DNA of 64,000 nt from Adhaeribacter rhizoryzae. GTDB taxonomy: Bacteria; Bacteroidota; Bacteroidia; Cytophagales; Hymenobacteraceae. Of this stretch, positions 35,189 to 45,725 are shown piece by piece; position 1 is the first letter of the stretch; each line of letters starts with the position of its first letter. The stretch spans positions 1 through 64,000 of the forward strand of contig NZ_VWSF01000017.1 of assembly GCF_008629685.1 (NCBI RefSeq), given 5' to 3'. Position numbers and translations under genes: made by a program. Under the pieces are notes generated by a model, which was not told the origin of the DNA, made no database searches, and saw nothing but the letters and a program-made list of their open reading frames with translations.

Positions 35189-36832
35189 TTATATGGCGGC
35201 TCCCGTAATCTGAGTTGGCTGAAGCGAGTGGTGATCGTATTTAAAAATGCGGTAAGGACCTATAACTTTATCCAGCCGGTAATTATGTTTTTTTAATTCT
35301 TTAAAGTTTTGCAGAATAGAAAAATGATAAGGTGTGTTGGGCTCCACAATAAATTTAATGGTACCGTTGCGCAGGCATTTTTCTATGTTATCGTAACCCA
35401 GCACTTTAGACGGGCGGGTAGACGATTCAAAAATATCTAATTGCGGAATAACGCAGTTCCGGAAAAGCACATTATCAATTAAGCTGCGGTTTGCTGTTGT
35501 TTCCTGAATGGGTAAATTAGCAAACACGTATTCATCTGAATTATTCGAAAGGTTATTTTTTAAGAAAGTAGCCACCTGGGCGGCAGCTAAATCTCTTTCT
35601 TGCCGAATTTGCGCAGCATTGCCGTATCGGAAATCGGCTACATTACGGAATTGTACCAGCATATTCAGGGCCAGTAAGGCAAGAAAATACACTACATAGC
35701 CATAAGTGGCAAAGCTGGCGAAAGCGCCTTTTTTTGTAGAACTGGCCTGCGCATGAACTGAAATGGCTTGGTTTACAAAATAATAAAATAGCAGTACTAG
35801 GGCTAAATTCAGAAATAAAAAGTAGTAGTGAATGCTGGAACCTTGTTTAAGAGCCGTACCGGTAGCAAAAACAAACATGCCCACGCAGCAGCAGCAAAGA
35901 AAACGCAAAGGCAAGCGGCCCTTAAAAACCACCATTTTGCCCAAACTGATATAAACTACCAGTAAAGCCAGCGGCAATAATTCGGATTTATACAAAAATT
36001 TACCCATTACAAACTTTTTAAAATAAGGTAAACTAATGCCGTTATCTACACCGCCAATTACATTCATTAAAAAGGCTTCGTGGTAAAGGCCGGTAAAAAC
36101 CACCAATAAAGCTGCAAAGGCCAACCCCATAACTACAGCGGTAAGAAAGGCCGAACGCCAATCTTTAATAAAAAGAAAGAAACTAATAAAAAGCACCGGC
36201 AGTTGTATACCGCTTTGTTTGGTATAAATGGCCGCTACCGCGAGCAATGCTGCGCCAATTAACAACTTTGCGTTTTGTTTTGCCCCCTCGCTGGTATTAA
36301 GATAAAGCATAACCAGGTAAACCGACCATAAGGCAAAAGCATCGTGCAGCGAATCGGGCCGGGCCGCAATATCCCAGAGTAATACAAGCACAAACGAAGC
36401 AAAACTAAGAATATAGGCTACCGGTTGGGTAATACTAAATATTCGGCGGCTGATAAAATAAATAGCCGCGGCCGAAAATAAATTGAAAACAATGCTCCAC
36501 GACCGCCCAATAATATATAATTCCCGAATATGCTGCAGTGGGTCCAACCCCAATATTTTGGCCGTTAAGCCGCATACATAATAATAGAGCGGTGTATATT
36601 GGGTAATAGAAAAAGGTAAATAATGCGGATTGGTATATAAAGGCTGATTATCCAGAAACATTTGGATGCTGTAAATAACATTCTGTTCTACGCCGCCACC
36701 CAAATCGGCGGCCGGGCTAAATATTAGCAAAATGCGCATGACCAGCATGAACAAAAAGCAGCAGAAAGTAAAAAGTAAACTAAAATTTATTAGTGGTGAT
36801 TCAGAAAAAAGGGCTCGGCTATTATTACTCAT
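35189..36832 (-). CDS. multi-pass membrane glycosyltransferase (GT39/ArnT-like)
   Basis: A 547-aa protein with about 11 transmembrane helices and a soluble C-terminal part of about 130 residues. The early loop with GGGVEQNVIYS, then YTNPHYLPFSITQYTPLYYYV, matches the first periplasmic loop of lipid-linked-sugar-dependent glycosyltransferases of the GT-C/PMT class, where an acidic residue is catalytic. No single family signature is decisive. It is the first gene of a two-gene unit with the GT2 enzyme 18 bp downstream, which could provide its donor. The upstream 600 bp are gene-free. Confidence 0.75.
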   Translation of the reverse strand: MSNNSRALFSESPLINFSLLFTFCCFLFMLVMRILLIFSPAADLGGGVEQNVIYSIQMFLDNQPLYTNPHYLPFSITQYTPLYYYVCGLTAKILGLDPLQHIRELYIIGRSWSIVFNLFSAAAIYFISRRIFSITQPVAYILSFASFVLVLLWDIAARPDSLHDAFALWSVYLVMLYLNTSEGAKQNAKLLIGAALLAVAAIYTKQSGIQLPVLFISFFLFIKDWRSAFLTAVVMGLAFAALLVVFTGLYHEAFLMNVIGGVDNGISLPYFKKFVMGKFLYKSELLPLALLVVYISLGKMVVFKGRLPLRFLCCCCVGMFVFATGTALKQGSSIHYYFLFLNLALVLLFYYFVNQAISVHAQASSTKKGAFASFATYGYVVYFLALLALNMLVQFRNVADFRYGNAAQIRQERDLAAAQVATFLKNNLSNNSDEYVFANLPIQETTANRSLIDNVLFRNCVIPQLDIFESSTRPSKVLGYDNIEKCLRNGTIKFIVEPNTPYHFSILQNFKELKKHNYRLDKVIGPYRIFKYDHHSLQPTQITGAAI

Positions 36833-37432
36833 AGAAATAGAACTGAAATTGTTATAAACGCTGTAATACCTGGCTTACTCCGAATAATTTATTCGTTACT
36901 ATTTAGGTAACTAGAACTACAAATACCTGAAGGCCAGTGGGTGATTACATTGTAAATATAGAATATTTTATTATTTATATATATAATTCGTTAAAATTTT
37001 TTTATTGTTTGCGCAACTACTGTTTTATAAAATAAAGGCAATACTAGTTCCTAATAATACAAAGCCGAATTACAAATACTAATGACTTGATTAAATTCAA
37101 AATGGAAAAGAAAGTAATTTGGATTTTAAGTGCTTTTACCAAGAATCAGGACGCATTCTATCAGGATAAGTTGCGCGATTAAAACAGCTTAACCAGCAAA
37201 TATCTGTTTATCAGTAATTAGTATTATTTAAATAAGTATAAATACTTGTATACTAAAAAACGAAATTATCTAAGTAAGGGGAGTTGCTTTTGAAAAGGTT
37301 GGGCGTGCAATAATGGTTAGGAAAACCAACGGGAATATTTATTGGAGTTATATAAAATAAAAAAACCTGGTTTATAGCTTTATAAACCAGGTTTTTTTAT
37401 TGCACTTAGAAAAAGGTATTTCTATAATATTC
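36833..37432. other. gene-free interval of 600 bp
   Basis: Very AT-rich. It holds the promoter of the membrane glycosyltransferase unit and the terminator at 37359-37398. A 26-codon ORF at 37102-37182 (+), starting MEKKVIWILSAF, is probably chance or debris. Confidence 0.4.
37359..37398 (-). terminator. terminator of the 885-aa haem-protein gene
   Basis: An 18-bp stem (AAAAAAACCTGGTTTATA and its complement) with loop GCTT. It lies 34 bp past the stop of the minus-strand gene. Confidence 0.8.
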
Positions 37433-40090
37433 TTATTTTTTCTGCTGCGACAGGAATGTGATTAAAGAGGCAAATTCTTCGTAAGACAAGGAGTTTGCCA
37501 AACCGGCCGGCATCATAGATGTTTCCAATTCTTTGCGGGAAGCAATTTCGTTGGTTTTTACTGTAAATACCTGACCGGCAATATTCCGCATTACAATTTT
37601 ATCGGCGGTTTCTTCCGACACAAACCCCATAATGCTCTGGCCCTTTTTGGTGTTTACCAGTACCGAGGCAAAGCCCTGCGAAATAGAAGCATTGGGTTTC
37701 AGGATAGATTCGGCAATTTGTTCGCGGTTCATGATAGAGCCAATCTGGCCCATAAACGGACCTTTCTGGGTTTCGCTGCGGCTTAAGCTATGGCAGGCAA
37801 TACAGCCTTGCTGGGCAAAAAGGGCTTTGCCTTTTATTGGATCGCCTTTTATTTTAGCCATCGCCAGCATTACGTCTTCAATCGAAGATTTTCCAATCTG
37901 GCCTTTCTGATTCCGGATTTTTTCCAGATCCACTTTTACTTCTTCGGTGGTAGCCACGGTTTCTTCGCCGCCAAATTCAACTATGCCCATGCGATTACGG
38001 CCATTCAGTTCGGCAAAAAACTCTTTACCACTGGCATCAGCTTTCTGCCATTCGTCTTTCAGTAATTTTTGAATTTTCGGCGAAGCTTCCCAGGCAATAG
38101 GTTTGTAGTAAGGGCCGCGGGTATCGGGCCGGGTACTCCACCACCACGAACCATCGTAAGGCGCTTCTTTCTGGTACAACCGCGATAACGTAGTCAGAAT
38201 TTCTTTTTTCAGGTTTTCGTCCTGGGCTTGCTGGTACGCGGCAATTAAACCATCTACTGCTTTGGTGTCGTGCATGTAGCGCAAAGCCCACAAGGCTAAT
38301 TTAGAATTTTCGGTGCCAATGGCTTTAACGCTGGCATCTACAGCATTCAGGTCTACTAAGGCCCGTACGGCAACGTGCGCCGGAATAATAGCCGCATTGG
38401 GCGTTGCGTGCGGACCTTCGGTACCTTTTGCCGGAGCTTTATGGTTGGCGGGTACAGTTGTTTGCAGTAAAGCCGGGGCTACTTCCGGGCGACCCAAGCG
38501 GCCTAAACCAACTATGGCGGCTACCTGTACTCTGGGGGAGGCATCTTTCAAGCCCAGCATAAAGGGCTCGGTGGGTACATTCTTCAGGTTGGTTTTGCGG
38601 TCGGTGAGGGCACGTAAAGCAAATTCCCGCACATCTGCTTCGGCGGTAAGTTTGGTTAGGTTTTTAACACCACTTTCGCCGGCAGCCTGGGCGTAGGTAA
38701 ATATGCCCGCTACCCGAACTTCTAACGGTTGCTTTTTATCAGCGGCAATTTGCCAGGCGGCTTTCGCAGCTTTTTTAGAGGAGCGGGAAATAAATTCCTG
38801 CTGCGCGTGTAAACGAGCTACGGCGCTTGGCGATTTTAACAAAGAAATTAATTCTTTATCAGAAGCTTTTTTCAGGTTAGGGAAAGCTTTATACTGCCAG
38901 TTTTTAGGCACGGCCCGCACTACAAAGCCTTTGCCGGGGTTACCAGAGTAGCCCGCACCATCCCAGGCAGCCATATACATCCGGCCGGAACCATCCACGT
39001 CTAAATCGGTAATCTGGGGCAATTTAATAAATTCTTCTTCTTTTTGGGTGAAGCCGGCGCCCGTAGGCGTTACCCGGTGAATATATAGCTGGCTACGGCC
39101 CCAGTCGGCCATCATAGGCACTTTGTTGTATTTTTCGGGCCAGGTAGGCTCATCCATAAAAAGTGAGCCGGTGCCGGAACCACCACCCAAATCTATCAGG
39201 GCCGGAATAATTTCGTCGGTAAAGTTTTTAAATAATACCGGGTAGCCGTATTCGCCGGATTGCACCTGGTGGCTAAAACGAATGTTCCAGCCGCCACCGT
39301 CATTGGTATTGCCCCGGGTAAAAATATTCATGTAAGGGTCTATGGCCACATCGTAAATATTACGCATGCCATGGGTATAAACTTCCATTTCGGTGCCATC
39401 GGGCCGAACGCGTACAATGCCGCCGCCCAGCATGGTCATTTTTTTACCGCTACGATCTACCGCATCATGAAAACCAAAGTCGCCAACGGCAATGTAAATC
39501 CAGCCGTCAATTCCCATCCGGATGCCATTGGTAGCATGGTCGGTACCGCGGCTTTGCAGAAATTTAGGCGAGCTGATATTTTGAATAAGCGGTTTAGAAG
39601 GGCCATCGGCTACGCCGTCCTGGTTTTTATCTTCAAAAACTACCAAATCCATGCCCGATGCAATGCCGGTTTCTTTAGAGAAGGTAGTGTGTAATACAAA
39701 TAGCTGGTCGCCGAGCGAAATAATACCCCGCGGGTTATCTACCTGGGCAAAAGTAGTATGCGCATCTACTTTTCCATCGTTATTTTTATCAATCAGTTTT
39801 ACAATGCTGCCTTTGCCGGGTTTTTTACCTAAAGAGCCCATCATGTCAACCCCCACATAAACTTCGCCGGTAGGGGCCACGGCCAAACAGGCAGGGCTTG
39901 GCGTCAGGTCCGGACCAGCAAAATTGGTAATATCTAATTCAGTGGAACCATCGGCAGTTAAAGCCGGAGCAATAATTTTTGCGTTTTTGACTGGCGCTTT
40001 CGGGTTAGCTGCTTCCGTCAGTTCGGTTTTTTTGCCTAAGCCAAACAGAATGAAAAAAACGTAAAACAAACTCAAAGAAATCTTTAACAT
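37433..40090 (-). CDS. Pirellula/Verrucomicrobium-type cytochrome c with dehydrogenase-like propeller
   Basis: An 885-aa secreted protein with a signal or anchor helix at 1-18. Residues about 50-400 form a beta-propeller of the membrane-bound dehydrogenase (PVC N-terminal) type, with ATNGIRMGIDGWIYIAVGDFG, MRNIYDVAIDPYMN and NTNDGGG. HEAT-like repeats follow (about 430-640). The C-terminal haem domain has CIACH at 763-767 with distal Met candidates near 865. Such proteins are thought to oxidise sugars or alcohols in the periplasm and pass electrons to the respiratory chain. It is close kin to the 772-aa protein at 45726 and faces the same locus, separated by a GH18 gene. The substrate is unknown. 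Confidence 0.88.
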   Translation of the reverse strand: MLKISLSLFYVFFILFGLGKKTELTEAANPKAPVKNAKIIAPALTADGSTELDITNFAGPDLTPSPACLAVAPTGEVYVGVDMMGSLGKKPGKGSIVKLIDKNNDGKVDAHTTFAQVDNPRGIISLGDQLFVLHTTFSKETGIASGMDLVVFEDKNQDGVADGPSKPLIQNISSPKFLQSRGTDHATNGIRMGIDGWIYIAVGDFGFHDAVDRSGKKMTMLGGGIVRVRPDGTEMEVYTHGMRNIYDVAIDPYMNIFTRGNTNDGGGWNIRFSHQVQSGEYGYPVLFKNFTDEIIPALIDLGGGSGTGSLFMDEPTWPEKYNKVPMMADWGRSQLYIHRVTPTGAGFTQKEEEFIKLPQITDLDVDGSGRMYMAAWDGAGYSGNPGKGFVVRAVPKNWQYKAFPNLKKASDKELISLLKSPSAVARLHAQQEFISRSSKKAAKAAWQIAADKKQPLEVRVAGIFTYAQAAGESGVKNLTKLTAEADVREFALRALTDRKTNLKNVPTEPFMLGLKDASPRVQVAAIVGLGRLGRPEVAPALLQTTVPANHKAPAKGTEGPHATPNAAIIPAHVAVRALVDLNAVDASVKAIGTENSKLALWALRYMHDTKAVDGLIAAYQQAQDENLKKEILTTLSRLYQKEAPYDGSWWWSTRPDTRGPYYKPIAWEASPKIQKLLKDEWQKADASGKEFFAELNGRNRMGIVEFGGEETVATTEEVKVDLEKIRNQKGQIGKSSIEDVMLAMAKIKGDPIKGKALFAQQGCIACHSLSRSETQKGPFMGQIGSIMNREQIAESILKPNASISQGFASVLVNTKKGQSIMGFVSEETADKIVMRNIAGQVFTVKTNEIASRKELETSMMPAGLANSLSYEEFASLITFLSQQKK

Positions 40091-40211
40091 TATGTATTAT
40101 ATATTAAAAAGTATTATTTCTCTACTAGCTTGCAAATTAATTAAATAGCCTTAAATATTTACAGAAAGTTTTAAGTATATTAAAAATTACACTTATAATT
40201 AAAACTGCCAT

Positions 40212-41339
40212 TTATTCTGCTGACTGTAATGCCGGTGTGTAGTTCTTTTTTACCAAATCTATGGTGTTTAGCAAACCGTTGTAGTAAGGGTCGTGGGCCA
40301 GTTGCCAGAACATGATGCCGCCCAAACGATTATCCATTACGTATTTGGTTTTTAATTCCAGAGAGCGCTTATCGTCGTAAGTAAAAAATAATTTCTTTTC
40401 CGGATGGTAAAGATAAGGTGCCTGGGCGATATTATCCCAGTGGTAAACAAAACCGCTGTCGGGCGCCAATTGGGTAGGTATATTTTTAAAGTTTATGGTA
40501 GTTTTAAATTGGCCCGGTTGGTACAAGCCATTATTTACGTTGGGTACGTTTTCGAAAACCCGGCCGTAAAAAGCAGCGCCCACAATTAGTTTTTCGGCCG
40601 GAACTCCCGCTTTTAATAAATATTTAACCGCAAAATCTGTTGAGTTTTCTTGTTGTGGCGTTGAATATAAAGGTGTATGGTGACCGGTGGTTTTGGAATA
40701 GCCGCTGATTAAATCGTAGGTCATCAGGTTTACATAATCTACCTGTTGCATCACTTTCTTCCAGTCCACAGCTTCTTCTAAAAATTGCCGGAAGCCGCCC
40801 GCCGCAAAACTTAACTCGTATTGGGTGCCTATTTTCCGTAATTCCTGCACCAGGCGGGTAAAATTCTTTTTATCGTGCGGCCCATATTTATGCCCTGTAA
40901 AACCCGGTATAGTAGGATATTCCCAATCCAAATCCAGACCATCGGTGCCAAAATATTGGTGGTGGGCTTTTATAGATTGGGCAAATTCCTGCCGGCCTTT
41001 TTTGGTTGCAAAAACAATGGAGCAGGTTTCGCAGCCTCCCCAGCCACCTAACGATAATATTATTTTAAGTTGCGGATTCTTCTTTTTTAGCAAAACCATT
41101 TTCTGAATAATAGCCGTGTCGCGGGCAGTGCGTACTTTAAATTTATTGCCGTCCAGCCGGCCTAAACAGAAAATCAGATGCGTTACCTGGTTAACATCAT
41201 AAATATCTAATCCTTCAACTCCTCCTGCATAATAAGCCAAAACTTTCATTTTATTAGGAGGCTGAGAAAACCCCGGAATAATTGTTAAGCAGAGCAGGAA
41301 GGCAACTAAAAGCTTAAGTATAAGCAATTTTGCTTTCAT
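40212..41339 (-). CDS. secreted glycoside hydrolase family 18 (chitinase-like)
   Basis: A 375-aa GH18 enzyme. The signal peptide ends near FSQPP (about residue 26). The catalytic motif GLDLDWEYP gives the DxxDxDxE signature with Glu as acid. LILSLGGWGGC is the upstream SxGG motif and YVNLMTYDL a further family block. GH18 enzymes cut beta-1,4-N-acetylglucosamine chains such as chitin. It has no carbohydrate-binding module. It lies 121 bp upstream of the haem-protein gene on the same strand, so an operon is possible, and divergent from the epimerase gene. Confidence 0.93.
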   Translation of the reverse strand: MKAKLLILKLLVAFLLCLTIIPGFSQPPNKMKVLAYYAGGVEGLDIYDVNQVTHLIFCLGRLDGNKFKVRTARDTAIIQKMVLLKKKNPQLKIILSLGGWGGCETCSIVFATKKGRQEFAQSIKAHHQYFGTDGLDLDWEYPTIPGFTGHKYGPHDKKNFTRLVQELRKIGTQYELSFAAGGFRQFLEEAVDWKKVMQQVDYVNLMTYDLISGYSKTTGHHTPLYSTPQQENSTDFAVKYLLKAGVPAEKLIVGAAFYGRVFENVPNVNNGLYQPGQFKTTINFKNIPTQLAPDSGFVYHWDNIAQAPYLYHPEKKLFFTYDDKRSLELKTKYVMDNRLGGIMFWQLAHDPYYNGLLNTIDLVKKNYTPALQSAE

Positions 41340-41756
41340 ATTATTTTTGATTTTAACTTAAACTTGGGCCGGTTTATCACAAAAAGTATAGCTATTTTAT
41401 TAATAAATAATATTGTAATTACCAGCTTTAATAAGCGCTGCTACTGTCCCGGATTAATTTTTATCTGTTTAATAAAGAATATTAACCCGGAGAAAAGTAC
41501 GATTATTGGCGAAACAATGATTAATTACCGGTTTAAAAATATTGGGCTGTTGTCCTTTATATGGAAGGCAGGCAATAGTTTCTGATTCTTTTCTATATAT
41601 TTAAAATGGTTTTTACGCCCATAATTATTTTACCAGAAATCTAGTTTTGGTCTGTTAACCAAGAATAATCTTATTTCAGAAAAGTGATTTATTTAAAATT
41701 AGAAAGTAATATTTAATTAAAGCTGTTGTAAATATTAAAAACTACACAAAGTTATT
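41340..41756. other. divergent promoter region, no gene
   Basis: A 417-bp AT-rich spacer between divergent GH18 and epimerase genes. A 73-codon frame at 41364-41585 has no family resemblance and poor coding character. No operator repeat stood out. Confidence 0.4.
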
Positions 41757-42620
41757 ATGAAGAAAATTATTGCCTTGTTGTGTTTAGCCTTAATAGTAAC
41801 GTTTGGGGTAACCGCCACTTTTGCCCAAAAAGGAAAGCCGTTGTTTCCGCAAGCGCCAGGGATGCAAACTTATACCTTCCGGAACAGTATGAAGGTAGAT
41901 GTAGCGGCCACCCTCGATTCTATTAAAAGCCTGGGAATAACTGTACTCGAAAGCAGCACTAACCCTAATGGCCTTACCCCGGAAGCCTTCCGGAAGTTAC
42001 TCGATGCGCGCGGTATGACTAGTCCGTCGGTAGGAGCTGGCTACGAAGAGTTGGTAAAAGACCCGGCAGAAGTAGCGCGTAAAGCAAAAATTATTGGTGC
42101 TTCTTACGTTATGACGGCCTGGATACCGCATCAAAAAGAGTTTACGCTGGCCGATGCGCAGAAAGCCGTAGCTGATTTTAACCGGGCTGGTAAAATATTA
42201 AAGGAGAATGGTATAACCTTTTGCTACCATACCCACGGTTACGAATTTATTCCGTACCAAAACGGTACCCTCTTCGATTACATGGTTAAAAACACCAACC
42301 CGGAATACGTTTCGTTCGAGATGGATATTTTATGGGTGTTTCACGGGGGCGGCGACCCGGCTAAGTTGCTGTTAAAATATCCGAACCGTTGGAAACTGAT
42401 GCACCTGAAAGATTTGCGCAAAGGGGTTAAAGGCGACCATACCGGTGGCACTTCTACCGATAACGATGTTGCTTTGGGAACCGGCCAACTGGATTTACCG
42501 GCCATTTTAAAAGCAGCTAAAAAAGTGGGTGTAAAATATTACTTTATCGAAGACGAAAGCCCGAAGTTCCGGCAGCAGGTACCGCAAACCATGGCTTACC
42601 TCAAAAGTTTAAAAGAGTAG
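41757..42620 (+). CDS. secreted sugar isomerase/epimerase-like TIM barrel protein
   Basis: A 287-aa AP-endonuclease-2/xylose-isomerase-like barrel with a Sec signal peptide (1-23, ending ATFAQ). Metal-site residues are visible in FCYHTHGYEF, FEMDILWVFHGGGDP, LMHLKD and YFIEDES. Members of this family next to DUF1080 genes in Bacteroidota act on 3-keto sugars as lyases or isomerases. That role fits here, since DUF1080 and haem-dehydrogenase genes follow. A strong terminator about 80 bp downstream separates it from the MFS gene. Confidence 0.85.
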   Translation: MKKIIALLCLALIVTFGVTATFAQKGKPLFPQAPGMQTYTFRNSMKVDVAATLDSIKSLGITVLESSTNPNGLTPEAFRKLLDARGMTSPSVGAGYEELVKDPAEVARKAKIIGASYVMTAWIPHQKEFTLADAQKAVADFNRAGKILKENGITFCYHTHGYEFIPYQNGTLFDYMVKNTNPEYVSFEMDILWVFHGGGDPAKLLLKYPNRWKLMHLKDLRKGVKGDHTGGTSTDNDVALGTGQLDLPAILKAAKKVGVKYYFIEDESPKFRQQVPQTMAYLKSLKE

Positions 42621-42697
42621 TATGCAATAATATGGCGTAGAGCGCTCTTGTTCGTAACTTTAAGATAAAATAACAAATCTTTAATATTTAATATTTA

Positions 42698-42741
42698 AAA
42701 AAAAGCTCCTGTCAAATATATTTTTGCCAGGAGCTTTTTTT
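42698..42741 (+). terminator. terminator after the epimerase gene
   Basis: A 14-bp stem (AAAAAAAGCTCCTG/CAGGAGCTTTTTTT) followed by T-rich sequence. The rest of the 331-bp gap (42621-42951) is AT-rich and gene-free. Confidence 0.8.
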
Positions 42742-42951
42742 AACCCCCTTAAACGCCTGTAACGAAATACCGCAACAGTTTTAGGATATTAACTCATAGC
42801 TATAATTAATTTCTTTAAACATATTATTTAATTATTCCTATAATGTAACTCAATATTTAAAGAAAGGGTTGTTAAGTTGCCCATGGTTTAGTTAATTGCA
42901 ATTTAAAGTGTTTTCAGATTTAGTTTCTATTATAATTATTTACCACCACAC

Positions 42952-44295
42952 ATGCTTAAAACCGACTCCCCTAACTCCACTAAATTGCCATCAGAAACCG
43001 ATTTAACCGAAGACAAATCCAAAATAACTAATTATCGCTGGGTCATTTGCGCCCTTTTGTTTTTTGCTACCACCATCAACTACATCGACCGGCAAGTTAT
43101 TGGTTTACTGAAACCAACGCTGGAAAAGCAGTTTAACTGGACCGAAGTAGACTACGGCAATATTGTAATGATTTTTGCTGGTTGTTATGCTTTGGGCTAC
43201 GTTATTTTCGGCAACTTTATCGATAAAATTGGCACCAAAATGGGCTACGGCATTTCGGTTGTGGTTTGGAGTATTGCTGCCATGTTGCACGCCGCCGTTA
43301 AAAGCACTTTTGGTTTTGGTGTAGTACGCGGTTTATTAGGCTTGGCCGAAGCCGGTAACTTTCCGGCGGCCGTAAAAGCAGTAGCTGAGTGGTTCCCGAA
43401 AAAAGAACGGGCATTGGCCACCGGTATTTTTAACTCCGGTACCAGTATTGGGGCAGTGGCGGCGCCGCTGTTAGTGCCTTGGTTGTTAAGCGCTTACGGC
43501 TGGCAAGAAGCTTTTATTATTACGGGTGCCATAGGTTTTATCTGGTTAATTTTCTGGTGGTTATTATACGAAATTCCATCGCGCCACAAAAAAATCAGTC
43601 CGCAGGAGTATGCCCACATTCACAGCGATAACGAACCGGCCGATGCCGAAGGTGCGGCTAAAGTTAAATGGAGCCGCCTGCTGGGTATTAAACAAACCTG
43701 GGTTTTTATAGTTGGTAAATTGCTCACCGACCCTATTTGGTGGTTTTTCCTTTTCTGGCTGCCTTCTTACTTTGCCACTACCTTTAGCCTCGACCTGACA
43801 AAACCAAGCATCCATTTGGCTATTGTGTATTCGGCTACTACCCTGGGCAGCATTGGCGGCGGGTATTTATCTTCTTATTTAATTAAAAAAGGCTGGCCTA
43901 TTTTAAAAGCCCGTAAAACCACGTTACTAATTGTGGCTTTTGCGGTGTTACCCATTATGTTGGCGCAGCAAGCCCCTAATATTTGGGTAGCAGTAGGTAT
44001 TATTAGTTTAGCGGCTGCGGCGCACCAGGCCTGGAGTGCCAATATTTTTACCATTGTTTCGGATATTATTCCCAAACGCGCGGTTAGTTCGGTGGTAGGT
44101 ATTGGCGGGATGGCCGGTTCTATTGGGTCTACGTTGTTCCCGTTGCTGGTGGGCTCTTTACTCGAATATTACAAAAGCGCCGGCAATATTGGCGCTGGTT
44201 ACAATATTCTGTTTATTATTTGCGGTTGTGCGTATTTCCTAGCCTGGATTATTATTCAGCTCCTGACAGCCCGCATGAAACCGGTTGAACTCTAA
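42952..44295 (+). CDS. MFS transporter, hexuronate/ExuT-like
   Basis: A 447-aa twelve-helix sugar-acid or sugar importer. The N-terminus has [19 protein letters not shown], typical of the anion:cation symporter (ExuT/GudP) branch. [20 protein letters not shown] is the conserved helix 4 region, and loop 6-7 is basic. Proton-coupled uptake of an acidic or oxidised sugar would match the surrounding genes. It is first in a run with DUF1080 (35 bp), the haem protein (27 bp) and, after a terminator, an SDR. Confidence 0.9.
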   Translation: MLKTDSPNSTKLPSETDLTEDKSKITNYRWVICALLFFATTINYIDRQVIGLLKPTLEKQFNWTEVDYGNIVMIFAGCYALGYVIFGNFIDKIGTKMGYGISVVVWSIAAMLHAAVKSTFGFGVVRGLLGLAEAGNFPAAVKAVAEWFPKKERALATGIFNSGTSIGAVAAPLLVPWLLSAYGWQEAFIITGAIGFIWLIFWWLLYEIPSRHKKISPQEYAHIHSDNEPADAEGAAKVKWSRLLGIKQTWVFIVGKLLTDPIWWFFLFWLPSYFATTFSLDLTKPSIHLAIVYSATTLGSIGGGYLSSYLIKKGWPILKARKTTLLIVAFAVLPIMLAQQAPNIWVAVGIISLAAAAHQAWSANIFTIVSDIIPKRAVSSVVGIGGMAGSIGSTLFPLLVGSLLEYYKSAGNIGAGYNILFIICGCAYFLAWIIIQLLTARMKPVEL

Positions 44296-44330
44296 ATTAT
44301 CCACCATTAATACCAAACTTAATTGTTATC

Positions 44331-45698
44331 ATGAATTTAAGATTATTACTTTTTGCCGGGTTGTTGCTTTTTAGTTTTTCGGTATCGGCTCAAAGGAAAA
44401 GTGCCGGCAAATGGCAAAGTTTATTTAACGGCAAAGATTTAAAAGGCTGGAAACAGCTCAACGGCAAAGCCCGTTACGAAGTGAAAAACGGCGAAATTAT
44501 TGGCACAACTGTTAAAGGTGAACCCAATTCTTTTTTAGTTACCGAAAAAGAATACGGCGATTTTATTCTGGAACTGGAACTGAAACTGGACCAGCCCATG
44601 AATTCGGGCATTCAGTTCCGGAGTTTAAGCAACCCGGCTTACATGAATGGCCGCGTACACGGTTACCAGATGGAAGTTGACCCCAGCGACCGCGCCTGGA
44701 GCGGCGGTATTTACGACGAAGCTCGCCGGGGCTGGTTATACACACTCGAAACCAATCCGGCGGCCAAAACAGCTTTTAACAAAACCGACTGGAACAAATA
44801 TCGCCTGGAATGTATTGGTAATACTATCCGGACCTGGGTAAATGGCCAGCCCGTAGCCCATTTACTCGATGCCGAAACCGCCAAAGGCTTTATTGCTTTA
44901 CAGGTACACTCTATTGGCAGAGAACAAAAAACCGACGGCCAATCTATCCGGTGGCGCAATATTCGTATTCAAACTACCAACCTGAAAGCCAGCCCGCCGG
45001 CAGATATTCCGGTGGTAAATAATTTGCCTAACGTATTAACCGAGCAGGAAAAGAAAGACGGCTATACTTTGTTATGGGATGGCAAAACCACTAATGGCTG
45101 GCGCGGGGCGCACAAAACCGAATTTCCGAAACAAGGCTGGGAAATTAAAGACGGCGTACTGAGTGTGCTAAAATCGGATGGCGGCGAATCGACGAACGGT
45201 GGCGATATTGTAACTGAAAAAGAATACGGCGCTTTTGAGTTAAAATTTGATTTTAAACTAACGCCCGGTGCCAACAGCGGCCTCAAATATTTTGTAACCG
45301 AATCCGAAAAAAGCAAAGGCTCGGCTATTGGTCTGGAATTCCAGCTCCTCGACGACGAAAAACACCCGGATGCCAAAATGGGTGCTGCCGGCAACCGTAC
45401 CTTGGGTTCTTTGTACGATTTAATTCCGTCGCTTAAAACCCCGCAGGCCCGCCGGCCCATTGGCCAGTGGAACACCGCTATTTTAAAAGTGTTTCCGGAC
45501 GGCAAAGTAGAGCATTGGTTAAACGGCCAGAAAGTAACTGAATATACCCGCGGTACCCCCATTTACCAAGCGCTGGTAGCCCGCAGCAAATACAAAGACT
45601 ACCCTAATTTTGGCATGGCGCCTAAAGGCAGAATTTTGCTGCAGGACCACGGCGATCTGGTTTCTTTCCGGAGCTTAAAAATAAAGGAGCTGAATTAA
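44331..45698 (+). CDS. secreted protein with two DUF1080 domains (3-keto-sugar hydrolase family)
   Basis: A 455-aa periplasmic protein with signal peptide 1-21 (ending VSAQR). Two DUF1080 jelly-roll domains are present: about 25-215 ([20 protein letters not shown], then NSGIQFRS and [10 protein letters not shown]) and about 245-453 ([15 protein letters not shown], then [10 protein letters not shown] and [11 protein letters not shown]). Characterised members hydrolyse 3-keto-glycosides or act on 2-hydroxyglycals. Most DUF1080 proteins in Bacteroidota have one domain, so the doublet could hold two activities or specificities. It is tightly linked to the MFS gene and the following haem-protein gene. 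Confidence 0.9.
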   Translation: MNLRLLLFAGLLLFSFSVSAQRKSAGKWQSLFNGKDLKGWKQLNGKARYEVKNGEIIGTTVKGEPNSFLVTEKEYGDFILELELKLDQPMNSGIQFRSLSNPAYMNGRVHGYQMEVDPSDRAWSGGIYDEARRGWLYTLETNPAAKTAFNKTDWNKYRLECIGNTIRTWVNGQPVAHLLDAETAKGFIALQVHSIGREQKTDGQSIRWRNIRIQTTNLKASPPADIPVVNNLPNVLTEQEKKDGYTLLWDGKTTNGWRGAHKTEFPKQGWEIKDGVLSVLKSDGGESTNGGDIVTEKEYGAFELKFDFKLTPGANSGLKYFVTESEKSKGSAIGLEFQLLDDEKHPDAKMGAAGNRTLGSLYDLIPSLKTPQARRPIGQWNTAILKVFPDGKVEHWLNGQKVTEYTRGTPIYQALVARSKYKDYPNFGMAPKGRILLQDHGDLVSFRSLKIKELN

Positions 45699-45725
45699 TT
45701 TAATATTTCTGCTGTTAAAATTTAG

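Noticed and set aside
37102-37182. 26-codon ORF in the 600-bp gap
   Set aside because: Too short, no ribosome binding site, no recognisable peptide and no conservation evidence available.
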